NCBI GenBank assembly: GCA_900550475.1
Contig: URSA01000024.1
Location: 1-23,234 of the forward strand
DNA from: an uncultured Lachnospiraceae bacterium
Lineage (GTDB): Bacteria; Bacillota; Clostridia; Lachnospirales; Lachnospiraceae
Direction: 5' to 3'
DNA length: 23,234 nucleotides
Shown here: one piece after another, positions 7,980 to 15,870 of the stretch
Position numbering within the stretch: the first letter of the stretch is position 1
How the letters are laid out: each line of letters starts with the position of its first letter
Notes under the pieces: model-generated
The model's input: only the letters and a program-made list of their open reading frames with translations
Told to the model about the DNA's origin: nothing
Database searches by the model: none
Position numbers and translations under genes: made by a program

Positions 7980-8651
7980 ATGGCAATGATCGAAATGTGC
8001 AACATCAACAAGGGTTATATGCTGGGGGAGGAGCGCCTTCCCATTTTAAAGGATATTTGTTTCCGGGTCGAAAAAGGAGAGTTTGTCGCCATACTGGGGC
8101 CGTCCGGCTCGGGAAAGACAACGCTTATGAACATTATCGGATGCATGGATCAGATGGACAGCGGGGAATACTTTCTGGACGGGGAGGCGATTCACGATAC
8201 CTCGGAGGACGCGCTGACGGCGATTCGCAACCGCAAGATCGGTTTTATTTTCCAGAATTATCAGCTGATTCCCACCTACAATGTGATGCAGAATATCATT
8301 ATGCCCCTGCTGATGCGGGGAGAAACGCATAGGCAGGCGGAGGAGGAATGCCGGGAGACGGTGGAGCTGCTGGGGCTCTCCCATCGTATTCTGCACAAGC
8401 CCAATGAGCTTTCCGGCGGGCAGAAGCAGAGGGTTTCCATAGCCCGGGCGCTGGTGGGGAAACCGGCGATCCTGCTGGCGGACGAACCCACGGGCGCGCT
8501 GGACTCCTCCAGCGGAAAGGATGTGCTGAAGCTGTTCCGGGAGCTGAATGAGATGGGAAATACCATTGTGATGATCACCCATGACATGAACGTGGCGAAG
8601 GCTGCGGGCAGAATTGTCAGGATCGTGGACGGGAGGCTCAGTGAATCGTAA
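7980..8651 (+). CDS. MacB/LolD-type ABC transporter ATPase
   Basis: This is the cytoplasmic ATPase that drives the preceding permease. All motifs of a working nucleotide-binding domain are visible in 223 residues: Walker A 'GPSGSGKTT' (40-48), Q-loop Gln92, signature 'LSGGQKQR' (144-151), Walker B 'ILLADEP' with catalytic Glu169, D-loop 'GALD' (172-175) and switch His201. The 'EPTGALDS' form and the short length are typical of MacB/LolD/FtsE-type exporters of lipids, peptides or drugs rather than of importers. AGGAG sits just before the ATG. It is the last gene of the export operon. No strong terminator is visible in the 113 bp before fruK, which has its own promoter. Confidence 0.93.
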   Translation: MAMIEMCNINKGYMLGEERLPILKDICFRVEKGEFVAILGPSGSGKTTLMNIIGCMDQMDSGEYFLDGEAIHDTSEDALTAIRNRKIGFIFQNYQLIPTYNVMQNIIMPLLMRGETHRQAEEECRETVELLGLSHRILHKPNELSGGQKQRVSIARALVGKPAILLADEPTGALDSSSGKDVLKLFRELNEMGNTIVMITHDMNVAKAAGRIVRIVDGRLSES

Positions 8652-8708
8652 ATTTTGAAAAAAGCGCATAAAGCGGGAAATGATGTAGAAACCTAAGGAT
8701 ACAGAAGG

Positions 8709-8737
8709 TTGCCGTCTGGGAAAATTCACACTATAAT
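8709..8737 (+). promoter_or_regulatory. Promoter of the fructose operon
   Basis: TTGCCG (8709-8714) and a perfect TATAAT (8732-8737) are separated by 17 bp, a standard housekeeping sigma promoter. It lies about 30 bp upstream of the fruK start and is the only good promoter seen ahead of the four-gene fructose operon. Confidence 0.8.
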
Positions 8738-8744
8738 AAGTGTG
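8727..8744. promoter_or_regulatory. Palindromic operator candidate over the fructose -10 box
   Basis: CACACT (8727-8732) and AGTGTG (8739-8744) form a perfect 6-6-6 inverted repeat whose centre, ATAATA, is the -10 element. A repressor bound here would block RNA polymerase directly. Fructose operons are commonly repressed by the DeoR-type FruR and released by fructose-1-phosphate, but no fruR gene is in this window, so the regulator is unknown. Confidence 0.5.
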
Positions 8745-8764
8745 TATGAGAGGAGGCACATGAT

Positions 8765-9670
8765 TTGATCTACACAATCACATTCAATCCTGCATTGGAC
8801 TATATGATTTCCGTGAAGGATTTTCAGATGGGACTGACCAACCGCACCGCACAGGAGGCGCTTGTACCCGGGGGAAAGGGAATCAACGTTTCCATTGTGT
8901 TGAAAAACTTAGGTCTGGACAGTACGGCGCTGGGCTTTACGGCGGGCTTTACGGGAAAAGAAATTGAAAGACTGCTTGCGGAGGCGGGCTGTCGGACGGA
9001 ATTTATAGAGATACCTCAAGGATTTTCGCGCATCAACGTGAAAATCAAAAATGAGGACGGCACGGAAATAAACGGCAGGGGGCCGGATATCGACCCGGAA
9101 AGCCTTCAGAGGCTGCTCGACCGGATCGGGGAGCTGAAGGAAGGAGATGTGCTGGTGCTTGCCGGGAGCATTCCCGCATCCATACCGGACTCTGTTTACA
9201 GCGACATCTGCGGCATGCTTGCAGGGCGGGGCGTGACCATTGTGGTGGACGCCACCGGGGAGCTTCTGCGGAATGTGCTTCCCATGAAGCCGTTTCTCAT
9301 AAAGCCCAACCATCACGAGCTGGGTGAGCTTTTCGGCGTCCGGGTGAAGACGGCGGAGGAAGTGATCCCCTATGCGCAGAAGCTCAGGGAGCAGGGCGCG
9401 GCAAACGTGCTGGTCTCCATGGCGGGCGAGGGCGCGGTGCTCTGCGCGGCGGACGGCTCCGTCCATCACTGTGCCGCGCCGGAAGGAAAGCTGGTCAATG
9501 CCGTGGGAGCCGGGGACTCCATGGTGGCGGGCTTTCTGGCGGGATACCTGAAAACGGGGGATTATGGGAAAGCGTTCCGGATGGGCGTTGCTGCGGGCAG
9601 CGCCAGCGCGTTTTCCGAGGCGCTTGCAACAGGGGAAGAGGTGGAAGCGCTCTTAAAGAGAATGCAGTAA
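8765..9670 (+). CDS. fruK: 1-phosphofructokinase
   Basis: This enzyme phosphorylates fructose-1-phosphate, the product of the neighbouring fructose PTS, to fructose-1,6-bisphosphate with ATP. At 301 residues it has the size of a PfkB/ribokinase-family 1-phosphofructokinase. The N-terminus 'MIYTITFNPALDY' is typical, as is the substrate motif 'GGKGINVS' (36-43). The second PfkB signature 'NAVGAGDSM' places the catalytic Asp at 251. A tagatose-6-phosphate kinase is similar in sequence, but the adjacent fruA decides the call. The start is TTG at 8765, with AGGAGG (8751-8756) 8 bp upstream. The ATG at 8760 is too close to that site, is out of frame and meets a stop after two codons. It is the first gene of the operon. 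Confidence 0.93.
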   Translation: MIYTITFNPALDYMISVKDFQMGLTNRTAQEALVPGGKGINVSIVLKNLGLDSTALGFTAGFTGKEIERLLAEAGCRTEFIEIPQGFSRINVKIKNEDGTEINGRGPDIDPESLQRLLDRIGELKEGDVLVLAGSIPASIPDSVYSDICGMLAGRGVTIVVDATGELLRNVLPMKPFLIKPNHHELGELFGVRVKTAEEVIPYAQKLREQGAANVLVSMAGEGAVLCAADGSVHHCAAPEGKLVNAVGAGDSMVAGFLAGYLKTGDYGKAFRMGVAAGSASAFSEALATGEEVEALLKRMQ

Positions 9671-9704
9671 AAAACAATGTTGTGTGAAAGGTTTGGAAGT
9701 CAGA

Positions 9705-11657
9705 ATGAAAATTTCAGATTTGTTGAGGGGGGAAAGCGTGGATCTGCACGCAGTGTGCCGGGACAAGGCGGATGCCTTGGAAAAAGCCGTGGCGCTGATG
9801 GCTGCGTCCGGCAATCTGGCAGACCCGGAGGCGTACAAGAGACAGGTGTTTGACCGGGAGGCGGAGGGAACCACCGGCATCGGGGAGGGCGTTGCCATTC
9901 CCCACGGAAAGGGCAGCTTTGTGACCGCGCCGGGTCTTGCCGCCATGGTCATTCCCAACGGTGTGGAGTTTGACGCGCTGGACGGGGAAAAGGTTTATCT
10001 ATTGTTTCTCATCGCAGCGCCCCAGACGAAGGACAATGTGCATCTGGAGGTGCTGGGCAGGCTGTCCGTCATGCTGCTGGACGAAGCGTTTACGGGGAAC
10101 CTCCGGAATGCGCAGAGTGTGGAAGAATTTCTCCGTATCATAGACGCTGCGGAGCAGAAGGCGGAAGCGAAGGAAGCGGAAAAAGATGGGGCAAAACAAG
10201 GAGACGGCGGGGTTTGCAGGATCCTTGCCGTGACGGCGTGTCCCACCGGAATCGCCCACACCTACATGGCGGCGGAGAGTCTGGAAAAGGCGGCAAAGAA
10301 GATGGGCTGCGCCATCAAGATCGAAACAAGGGGCTCTGCGGGCGCGAAGAACGTGGTGACGGAGCAGGAGATCGCGGAGGCGGACTTTATCATTGTGGCG
10401 GCGGACACCAAGGTTCCCATGGATCGTTTTGCGGGGAAAAAGGTGTTGGAATGTCAGGTATCCGACGGCATCGGCAAGGCAGAGAAGCTGATCGCGCGCG
10501 CCATGAGCGGAGATGCGCCGGTTTACGCGGCATCCGGCGGTGGGACGGAAACCCCTGCAAAACAGGAAAAGTCCGGCAACGGCGCCGTCCACAGGATCTA
10601 TATGCACCTGATGAACGGTGTCTCCCATATGCTTCCCTTTGTGGTTGGCGGCGGAATCCTCATTGCACTGGCTTTTCTGGCGGACTCCTTCGGAGTGGAT
10701 ATGGAGAGCCTGACGGCGGCGGAAAGAGCGGATTTCGGTACGATCACGCCCGTTGCCGCCGTGCTGAAAGGAATCGGCGGAACTGCCTTTTCCTTCATGC
10801 TGCCCGTGCTGGCGGGTTATATTGCCATGAGCATTGCGGACAGACCGGGACTTGCGGCGGGATTCGTGGGCGGCGCTCTCGCCGCAAACGGAAAATCCGG
10901 CTTTTTGGGAGCGCTGGCGGCAGGCTTTATCGCGGGCTATCTGATCGTTTTGCTGCGCAGGCTCTTTGACAGGCTGCCGGAGGCGATAGAAAAGCTTTCT
11001 CCCGTGCTTCTGTACCCTGTTTTCGGCATTCTTCTGATGGGTCTGATCATGCATTTTGCGGTGGAGCCTCCGGTGGGCGCCCTGAACGAAGCCCTGAATC
11101 GCTTTCTGGCGGGCATGGGAGGCACCAGCAGAGTGGTGCTGGGCGCGGTGCTTGCCGGTATGATGGCGGTGGATATGGGAGGCCCCTTCAACAAGGCGGC
11201 ATATGTGTTCGGAACCGCGTCGATCGTGGAGGGCAACTACGCCGTTATGGCGGCGGTTATGATCGGCGGTATGGTGCCGCCCTGCGCCATTGCGCTGGCA
11301 AGTCTGCTGTTCCGTAACCGGTTTACCGCGGCGGAGAGGGAGTCCGGGCCCACCAACTTTATTATGGGTCTTGCTTTTATCACGGAGGGCGCGATTCCCT
11401 TTGCCGCCTCCGATCCGTTCAGGGTCATTCCGTCCTGTGTGGCGGGATCAGCGCTTGCGGGCGCGCTTTCCATGGCGTTCGGCTGTACGCTGATGGCGCC
11501 CCACGGAGGGATTTTTGTGTTTCCTGTGGTGGGCAACGCTTTGTGGTATCTGGCGGCGCTTGCGGCGGGCACGGTTGTGGGGGCTTTGCTTTTGGGGCTT
11601 TTGAAAAAAAGACTGCCCGAGAGCAGCGGAATCAAAAGGGAAGGGGAAAGAGCATGA
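9705..11657 (+). CDS. fruA: Fructose-specific PTS permease, fused IIA-IIB-IIC
   Basis: This membrane enzyme takes up fructose and phosphorylates it at C1 during transport. All three PTS domains are in one chain of 650 residues. IIA-Fru (about 1-145) has active-site His68 in 'GVAIPHGKG'. IIB-Fru (about 170-270) has the phosphocysteine Cys179 in 'VTACPTGIAHTYMAAE'. IIC (about 290-640) starts with 'MNGVSHMLPFVVGGGI' and contains the many helices of the sugar channel. The ATG at 9705 gives the standard 'MKISDLLRGESV' start and has GGAAG just upstream. A GTG at 9684 would add seven residues but has no ribosome site. It follows fruK by 34 bp and overlaps the HPr gene by 4 bp, so it is translated with its own phosphate donors. 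Confidence 0.93.
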   Translation: MKISDLLRGESVDLHAVCRDKADALEKAVALMAASGNLADPEAYKRQVFDREAEGTTGIGEGVAIPHGKGSFVTAPGLAAMVIPNGVEFDALDGEKVYLLFLIAAPQTKDNVHLEVLGRLSVMLLDEAFTGNLRNAQSVEEFLRIIDAAEQKAEAKEAEKDGAKQGDGGVCRILAVTACPTGIAHTYMAAESLEKAAKKMGCAIKIETRGSAGAKNVVTEQEIAEADFIIVAADTKVPMDRFAGKKVLECQVSDGIGKAEKLIARAMSGDAPVYAASGGGTETPAKQEKSGNGAVHRIYMHLMNGVSHMLPFVVGGGILIALAFLADSFGVDMESLTAAERADFGTITPVAAVLKGIGGTAFSFMLPVLAGYIAMSIADRPGLAAGFVGGALAANGKSGFLGALAAGFIAGYLIVLLRRLFDRLPEAIEKLSPVLLYPVFGILLMGLIMHFAVEPPVGALNEALNRFLAGMGGTSRVVLGAVLAGMMAVDMGGPFNKAAYVFGTASIVEGNYAVMAAVMIGGMVPPCAIALASLLFRNRFTAAERESGPTNFIMGLAFITEGAIPFAASDPFRVIPSCVAGSALAGALSMAFGCTLMAPHGGIFVFPVVGNALWYLAALAAGTVVGALLLGLLKKRLPESSGIKREGERA

Positions 11658-11911
11658 GGGAATTGAAATATGTCATTACGGATCCCGAAGGGATCCACGC
11701 AAGACCCGCGGGGGAGCTTGTGAAAGCAGTCAAGGATTTTCAGTCTGCCATCACCATTTCCAAGGACGGAAAGAGTGCGGATGCAAAGAGGATCATCGGC
11801 ATCATGGGACTTGCGGTGAAGAAGGATCAGGAGATCACCGTGACCGCGGAGGGCGAGGACGAAGCCTCCGCCATAGCGGCAATCGATACTTTTTTGAAAG
11901 AGAATTTATAG
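11654..11911 (+). CDS. HPr-family phosphocarrier without the Ser46 site
   Basis: This small carrier passes phosphate from Enzyme I to the IIA domain of FruA. The 85 residues show the HPr fold signature, with phosphohistidine His15 in 'GIHARPAGELV'. In the second signature the position normally occupied by Ser46 is Arg: the protein reads 'ADAKRIIGIMGLAV' where HPr usually has a serine in 'KSIMGVMSLGV'. Known HPr kinase/phosphorylase acts on Ser46, so this protein should not form the P-Ser-HPr that works with CcpA in Firmicutes. It overlaps the fruA stop (ATGA) and is followed 11 bp later by Enzyme I. It may be a fructose-dedicated HPr beside a general one elsewhere. Codon and base use match its neighbours. 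Confidence 0.9.
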   Translation: MRELKYVITDPEGIHARPAGELVKAVKDFQSAITISKDGKSADAKRIIGIMGLAVKKDQEITVTAEGEDEASAIAAIDTFLKENL

Positions 11912-11922
11912 GAGGAAAAAAC

Positions 11923-13548
11923 ATGCAGGTATTTCAGGGAAAGAGCGCATCCGGCGGAGTGGCGACCGGAAAGATATTTCTGTATCAAAAGGGCGAGCAG
12001 CAGGTGAAACGTCTGCATGTGGAGGATACGGAGGCGGAGCTTGCCCGCTTAAGGGAGGCCGCGAAGGAGGCGGCGGAACAACTGCAAAAGCTTTACGAAG
12101 CGTCCGTGAAGTCCATCGGCGAATCCGGTGCCGCCATCTTTGAGGTGCACCGCATGATGCTGGAGGATGAGGGCTTTTTTGGCGCCATGGAAAATACCAT
12201 AACCACCCAGTCCGTGAACGCGGAATACGCGGTGGCGGCTGCCGCAGACAATTTTTCCAAGATGTTTTCGGAGATGGACGATGAATATATGCGGACGAGG
12301 GGCGCGGACATCAAGGATGTTGCCGAGCGTCTGCTCTCCGTCCTCTCGGGTGGAAACGGCGGCATGCAGAAGCTCACGGAGCCGTCCGTGGTGCTGGCGG
12401 ACGATCTCATGCCCAGCGAAACCGTGCAGCTGGATCCGAAGCTGGTGCTGGCTTTTGTGACGGTACACGGATCCCTCAACTCCCACACCGCCATTCTGGC
12501 GAGAACCATGAATATCCCCGCTCTGGTGGGGGTGTCGGTGCCGCTTGTGCCGGAGTGGAACGGAAAAACCGCCGTGGTGGACGGCGCGGAGGGAACCTTC
12601 TGCATAGATCCCACGGAGGAATATCTGGAAAAGATGGAGGGCAGACGGAAGCAGGAGCAGGAAAAGAGGGAGCTTTTGCAGACGCTCAAGGGAAAAGAGA
12701 CGGTCACGAAAGACGGCAAAAAAATCCGCCTGTACGCGAATATCGGCAGCAACCGGGATCTGGGGATGGTGCTGGAAAATGATGCGGAGGGAATCGGGCT
12801 TTTCCGCAGCGAGTTTTTGTATCTGGAGAAGGAAGATTATCCCACCGAGGAGGAACAGTTTTCCGTCTATAAGACCGTGGCGGAGACCATGGCGGGCAAA
12901 AAGGTGATCATCCGCACACTGGATATCGGCGCGGACAAGCAGGCACCCTATTTTCATTTGAAAAAAGAAGAAAATCCGGCGATGGGGCTTCGTGCCATAC
13001 GGATCTGCCTGACCCGACCGGATATTTTCAAGACCCAGCTGCGGGCTGTTTTCAGGGCGGCAGCCTACGGCGACCTTGCGATCATGTACCCCATGATTAT
13101 TTCCGTGGAGGAGGTGAGGAAGATCCGCAGTCTGGCGGAGGAGGCTAAAAGGGAGCTGGAGGCGGAAAAGCTGCCTTACGGCAATGTGGAGCAGGGCATT
13201 ATGATCGAGACGCCGGCAGCTGTCATGGTCAGCGACGAGCTGGCGAAGGAAGTGGACTTTTTCAGCATCGGAACCAACGACCTGACGCAGTACACCCTTG
13301 CCATTGACAGGCAGAACACGGAGCTTGACGGCTTCTATGACGCACATCATCCGGCGGTTTTGAAGATGATCCGCATGGTGGTGGAGAATGCCCACAAGGC
13401 AGGAATCTGGGCGGGCATATGCGGCGAACTGGGCGCGGATACCTCGCTCACGGAGGAGTTTCTGAGGATGGGGGTGGACGAATTGTCCGTTTCGCCCGGA
13501 AAAATCCTTCCGATCCGGCGAATTGTGAGAGAAACTGCATTAAATTAG
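11923..13548 (+). CDS. ptsI: PTS Enzyme I (PEP-protein phosphotransferase)
   Basis: This soluble enzyme takes phosphate from phosphoenolpyruvate and gives it to HPr. At 541 residues it is slightly shorter than the common 570 or so. The N-terminal phosphohistidine is His188 in 'GSLNSHTAILARTMNIPA'. The more usual sequence before this His is GGRTSH, so the loop is a variant. The C-terminal PEP-binding barrel is complete: 'GIGLFRSEFLYL', 'RTLDIGADKQAPYF', 'IMIETPAAVMVSDEL', 'FSIGTNDLTQY', and the catalytic Cys500 in 'GICGELGAD'. A strong GGAGG site precedes the ATG. It is the last gene of the fructose operon. Together with the HPr before it, it makes the operon independent of general PTS proteins, at least in principle. 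Confidence 0.93.
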   Translation: MQVFQGKSASGGVATGKIFLYQKGEQQVKRLHVEDTEAELARLREAAKEAAEQLQKLYEASVKSIGESGAAIFEVHRMMLEDEGFFGAMENTITTQSVNAEYAVAAAADNFSKMFSEMDDEYMRTRGADIKDVAERLLSVLSGGNGGMQKLTEPSVVLADDLMPSETVQLDPKLVLAFVTVHGSLNSHTAILARTMNIPALVGVSVPLVPEWNGKTAVVDGAEGTFCIDPTEEYLEKMEGRRKQEQEKRELLQTLKGKETVTKDGKKIRLYANIGSNRDLGMVLENDAEGIGLFRSEFLYLEKEDYPTEEEQFSVYKTVAETMAGKKVIIRTLDIGADKQAPYFHLKKEENPAMGLRAIRICLTRPDIFKTQLRAVFRAAAYGDLAIMYPMIISVEEVRKIRSLAEEAKRELEAEKLPYGNVEQGIMIETPAAVMVSDELAKEVDFFSIGTNDLTQYTLAIDRQNTELDGFYDAHHPAVLKMIRMVVENAHKAGIWAGICGELGADTSLTEEFLRMGVDELSVSPGKILPIRRIVRETALN

Positions 13549-13558
13549 TCTTTTTCAT

Positions 13559-13586
13559 TTGCTTTTTTGCGGAAATATTTTATACT
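13559..13586 (+). promoter_or_regulatory. Probable promoter of the chemoreceptor gene
   Basis: TTGCTT (13559-13564) and TATACT (13581-13586) lie 16 bp apart in the AT-rich gap after ptsI, about 50 bp before the start of the chemoreceptor. I looked for a motility sigma-factor (SigD) pattern and did not find one. Confidence 0.5.
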
Positions 13587-13634
13587 GTAATGAGAAGGTA
13601 TTTATTTCATTTCTGCAGAAAGCGGAGGTATCGG

Positions 13635-15725
13635 ATGGGGAAGAAAACAATACAAAAGAAATCGGAGCAGAAGAAGGAGAAGTTTTTGCTGTTCAGTATA
13701 CGGAACAAGATTGTGGTGTGCTTTATTGTGCCGATCCTGTTCATGATCCTGATCGGGGCGTCCGCCTATCGGAAGAGCGCCGACGGAATGAGCGACAAAT
13801 ATATGGAGTCCACCACGCAGACCATCTCCATGGCGACGGAGTACATCGACATGAGCTGCACCTTCATTGAGTCAGAAGCCATAAAATATGCATTTGACTC
13901 GGATCTGGGAAAATATTTTTTGGGGCTTTATGAAAGCGATTCCATAGGAAAAATGAGTGTGATGGAAAATACCAAGTCGGATATGATTTCCGCGCAGGTT
14001 TCCAATCCGTTTATCAGCAATATGTACATACTTACCAAGGAAAACGTGGCGATGCTGTCCACCAAGTCCGCTTCCAATGCGAGCGGTATTTTTGACCCTT
14101 ACATCGAATCTCAGGGAACGGACAAACGCCAGTTGAAGACATGGATCGACAAGCACGACCTGCTGGATGAAAGCTTTGAGCTGACTGAAAACGATTACAT
14201 CCTTTCCTGCCAGATGTTGTCCCAGAACAACAACGCCTGCATCGTGATAGATGTAAAGCCCTCCGCGATCAGGGAGTTTCTGGATGGATTGGATCTGGGC
14301 GAGGGAAGCATCCTCGGTTTTGTGACGGCGGACGGCAGGGAGATTCTGGCGGATAACAGTGCCGAAGCGAAGGATAGCGTTCTCTCGGCGGACGGCACGG
14401 TATTCTACGGACAGGAATTTTTTGCGGGCATTGCCGAAGCGAAGGAGAAAAGCGGCGCTTCCACGGTGAGGCTCGGAGGAGAGAAATATCTCTTTATTTA
14501 CAGTATCAGCGATAAGACCGGTGCGGCAACCTGTGCGCTGGTGCCTATGAAGGTGGTGACGGATCAGGCGCAGGACATCAAGCAGTTGACAGTGGGTCTG
14601 GTGATTCTGGCGGTTCTGGTGGTACTGACAATCGGTATTCTGATCGCGGCAGGCATCCAGAACAACATGAAGCGCATCTCCCGCAGATTCGGCGATGTGG
14701 CGAAGGGCGACCTGACCGTGCAGGTAAGCGCCACGGGCAGGGACGAGTTCCGCAATCTGGCGGGCTCCGCTGCGGATATGATCGACCATACCAAGAAGCT
14801 GGTACATAAGGTACAAAATGCGACAGGACAGTTGGAGACCTCGTCCATGGAGGTGGAGGAGATTTCCGGCGTGATCGATGAATATTCCAAGGGAATTACC
14901 AAGGCGATCAACGACATCAACGAGGGAATGTCAAGGCAGTCTGTCCATGCGCAGGAATGCGTTGCCAAGACGGATGTGCTGTCTGAGGAGATACAGGGCG
15001 TCGGCACCGTCGTGGAGAAGGTGGGAGCGCTGGTCGACCAGACGGAGGAAATGATCAATCAGGGTATGGAGATGGTGAAGCTTCTGGGCAGCCGTGCATC
15101 TGAGACCACGCAGATGACGGAGACCGTGGGCGAGAGCATCCGTGCGCTGAAACAGGAGACGGAGATGATCAACGGCTTTGTGGGTATCATCACCGATATT
15201 TCCGGTCAGACGAACCTGCTTTCCCTGAATGCCTCCATAGAGGCAGCCCGGGCGGGTGAAGCCGGAAGAGGATTCTCCGTGGTGGCGGAGGAGATCAGAA
15301 AGCTGGCGGATGATTCCGCAAAGGCGGCGGCAGAGATCCGGACCAGAGTGGAAAGCATTGGCGGACAGACCATGGAGAGCGTAAAGAGCGCGGAGCAGGC
15401 GCGCCGGATGGTTGACCTGCAGACGGAATCCGTGGAACAGGTTGTGGATATTTTCCGCAAGATGCAGGAGCAGATGAATCTGCTGGTAACAGGGCTCAAG
15501 CAGATCGTGGAGAGCATGGAAAAGGCGGATTCCGAGCGCAGCGAGGCGGTGACGGCGGTGAAGAACATTTCCGACATCATAGAGGAGACCGCGGGAAATG
15601 CCGAGACGGTGAAGGATGCGGCGGAAAATCTGCTTGCAAAGGTGGAGGATCTGAACCGGACGGCAGGTACGTTGGGCGAGAATATGCAGGAGCTCAAGAC
15701 GGAGATTTCCGTGTTCAGGGTATAA
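13635..15725 (+). CDS. Methyl-accepting chemotaxis protein
   Basis: This is a membrane chemoreceptor that controls the CheA/CheW signalling complex. The 696-residue chain has a basic start and TM1 (about 25-45). An extracellular sensor domain of about 270 residues, probably Cache-like by size and layout, comes next, then TM2 (about 317-340, 'LVILAVLVVLTIGILIAAGI'). A HAMP domain ('MKRISRRFGDVAKGDLTVQV') leads into a long helical signalling domain. The highly conserved hairpin tip is present: 'QTNLLSLNASIEAARAGEAG' followed by 'RGFSVVAEEIRKLA' (about 520-560). The frame stays open upstream into ptsI, but ATG 13635 is the start because GGAGG sits 6 bp before it and the protein then begins with a normal anchor. 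It has its own promoter and terminator. The ligand is unknown; being next to the fructose operon is not evidence for fructose sensing. Confidence 0.92.
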   Translation: MGKKTIQKKSEQKKEKFLLFSIRNKIVVCFIVPILFMILIGASAYRKSADGMSDKYMESTTQTISMATEYIDMSCTFIESEAIKYAFDSDLGKYFLGLYESDSIGKMSVMENTKSDMISAQVSNPFISNMYILTKENVAMLSTKSASNASGIFDPYIESQGTDKRQLKTWIDKHDLLDESFELTENDYILSCQMLSQNNNACIVIDVKPSAIREFLDGLDLGEGSILGFVTADGREILADNSAEAKDSVLSADGTVFYGQEFFAGIAEAKEKSGASTVRLGGEKYLFIYSISDKTGAATCALVPMKVVTDQAQDIKQLTVGLVILAVLVVLTIGILIAAGIQNNMKRISRRFGDVAKGDLTVQVSATGRDEFRNLAGSAADMIDHTKKLVHKVQNATGQLETSSMEVEEISGVIDEYSKGITKAINDINEGMSRQSVHAQECVAKTDVLSEEIQGVGTVVEKVGALVDQTEEMINQGMEMVKLLGSRASETTQMTETVGESIRALKQETEMINGFVGIITDISGQTNLLSLNASIEAARAGEAGRGFSVVAEEIRKLADDSAKAAAEIRTRVESIGGQTMESVKSAEQARRMVDLQTESVEQVVDIFRKMQEQMNLLVTGLKQIVESMEKADSERSEAVTAVKNISDIIEETAGNAETVKDAAENLLAKVEDLNRTAGTLGENMQELKTEISVFRV

Positions 15726-15750
15726 ACAGGCGTATATCGTGTGGACGAAG

Positions 15751-15806
15751 TACCGGATTGCTGACACATCGTGCAAAATTTCATGTGGCAATCCGGTATT
15801 TTTTTT
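15751..15806 (+). terminator. Strong intrinsic terminator after the chemoreceptor gene
   Basis: TACCGGATTGC (15751-15761) pairs perfectly with GCAATCCGGTA (15788-15798). Inner ACAT/ATGT pairing continues the stem, and eight T residues (15799-15806) follow. It lies 25 bp after the stop codon. Confidence 0.92.
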
Positions 15807-15870
15807 GCTAGAGTGAATATGTTGGTACAAAATGCGGTATCCAAGCAAACGGGAGAGGGAGAAATAACAA

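Noticed and set aside
8652..8700. Possible terminator after the MacB-type ATPase gene
   Set aside because: Only a very short GCGC/AAGCG-type pairing is visible and there is no T-run.
9999..11054. 351-codon open frame antisense to fruA
   Set aside because: It is a composition artefact opposite a well-supported gene, with His/Arg/Gln-rich sequence and no recognisable domain.
12049..13395. 448-codon open frame antisense to ptsI
   Set aside because: It lies wholly inside the ptsI gene, its product is a His/Leu/Arg-rich string without domain features, and ptsI shows all Enzyme I motifs. Long antisense frames are expected in GC-rich coding DNA.
13419..13634. Upstream extension of the chemoreceptor frame into ptsI
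   Set aside because: The frame is open by chance. The promoter in the gap and the GGAGG site before 13635 show that the gene starts later.
14931..15848. 305-codon open frame antisense to the chemoreceptor
   Set aside because: It runs through the chemoreceptor terminator and mirrors the conserved signalling domain.
15799..15870. Promoter for the multi-pass membrane protein (TTTTGC...TACAAA)
   Set aside because: The match overlaps the chemoreceptor terminator T-run and both boxes are poor, so it was not listed as a feature.
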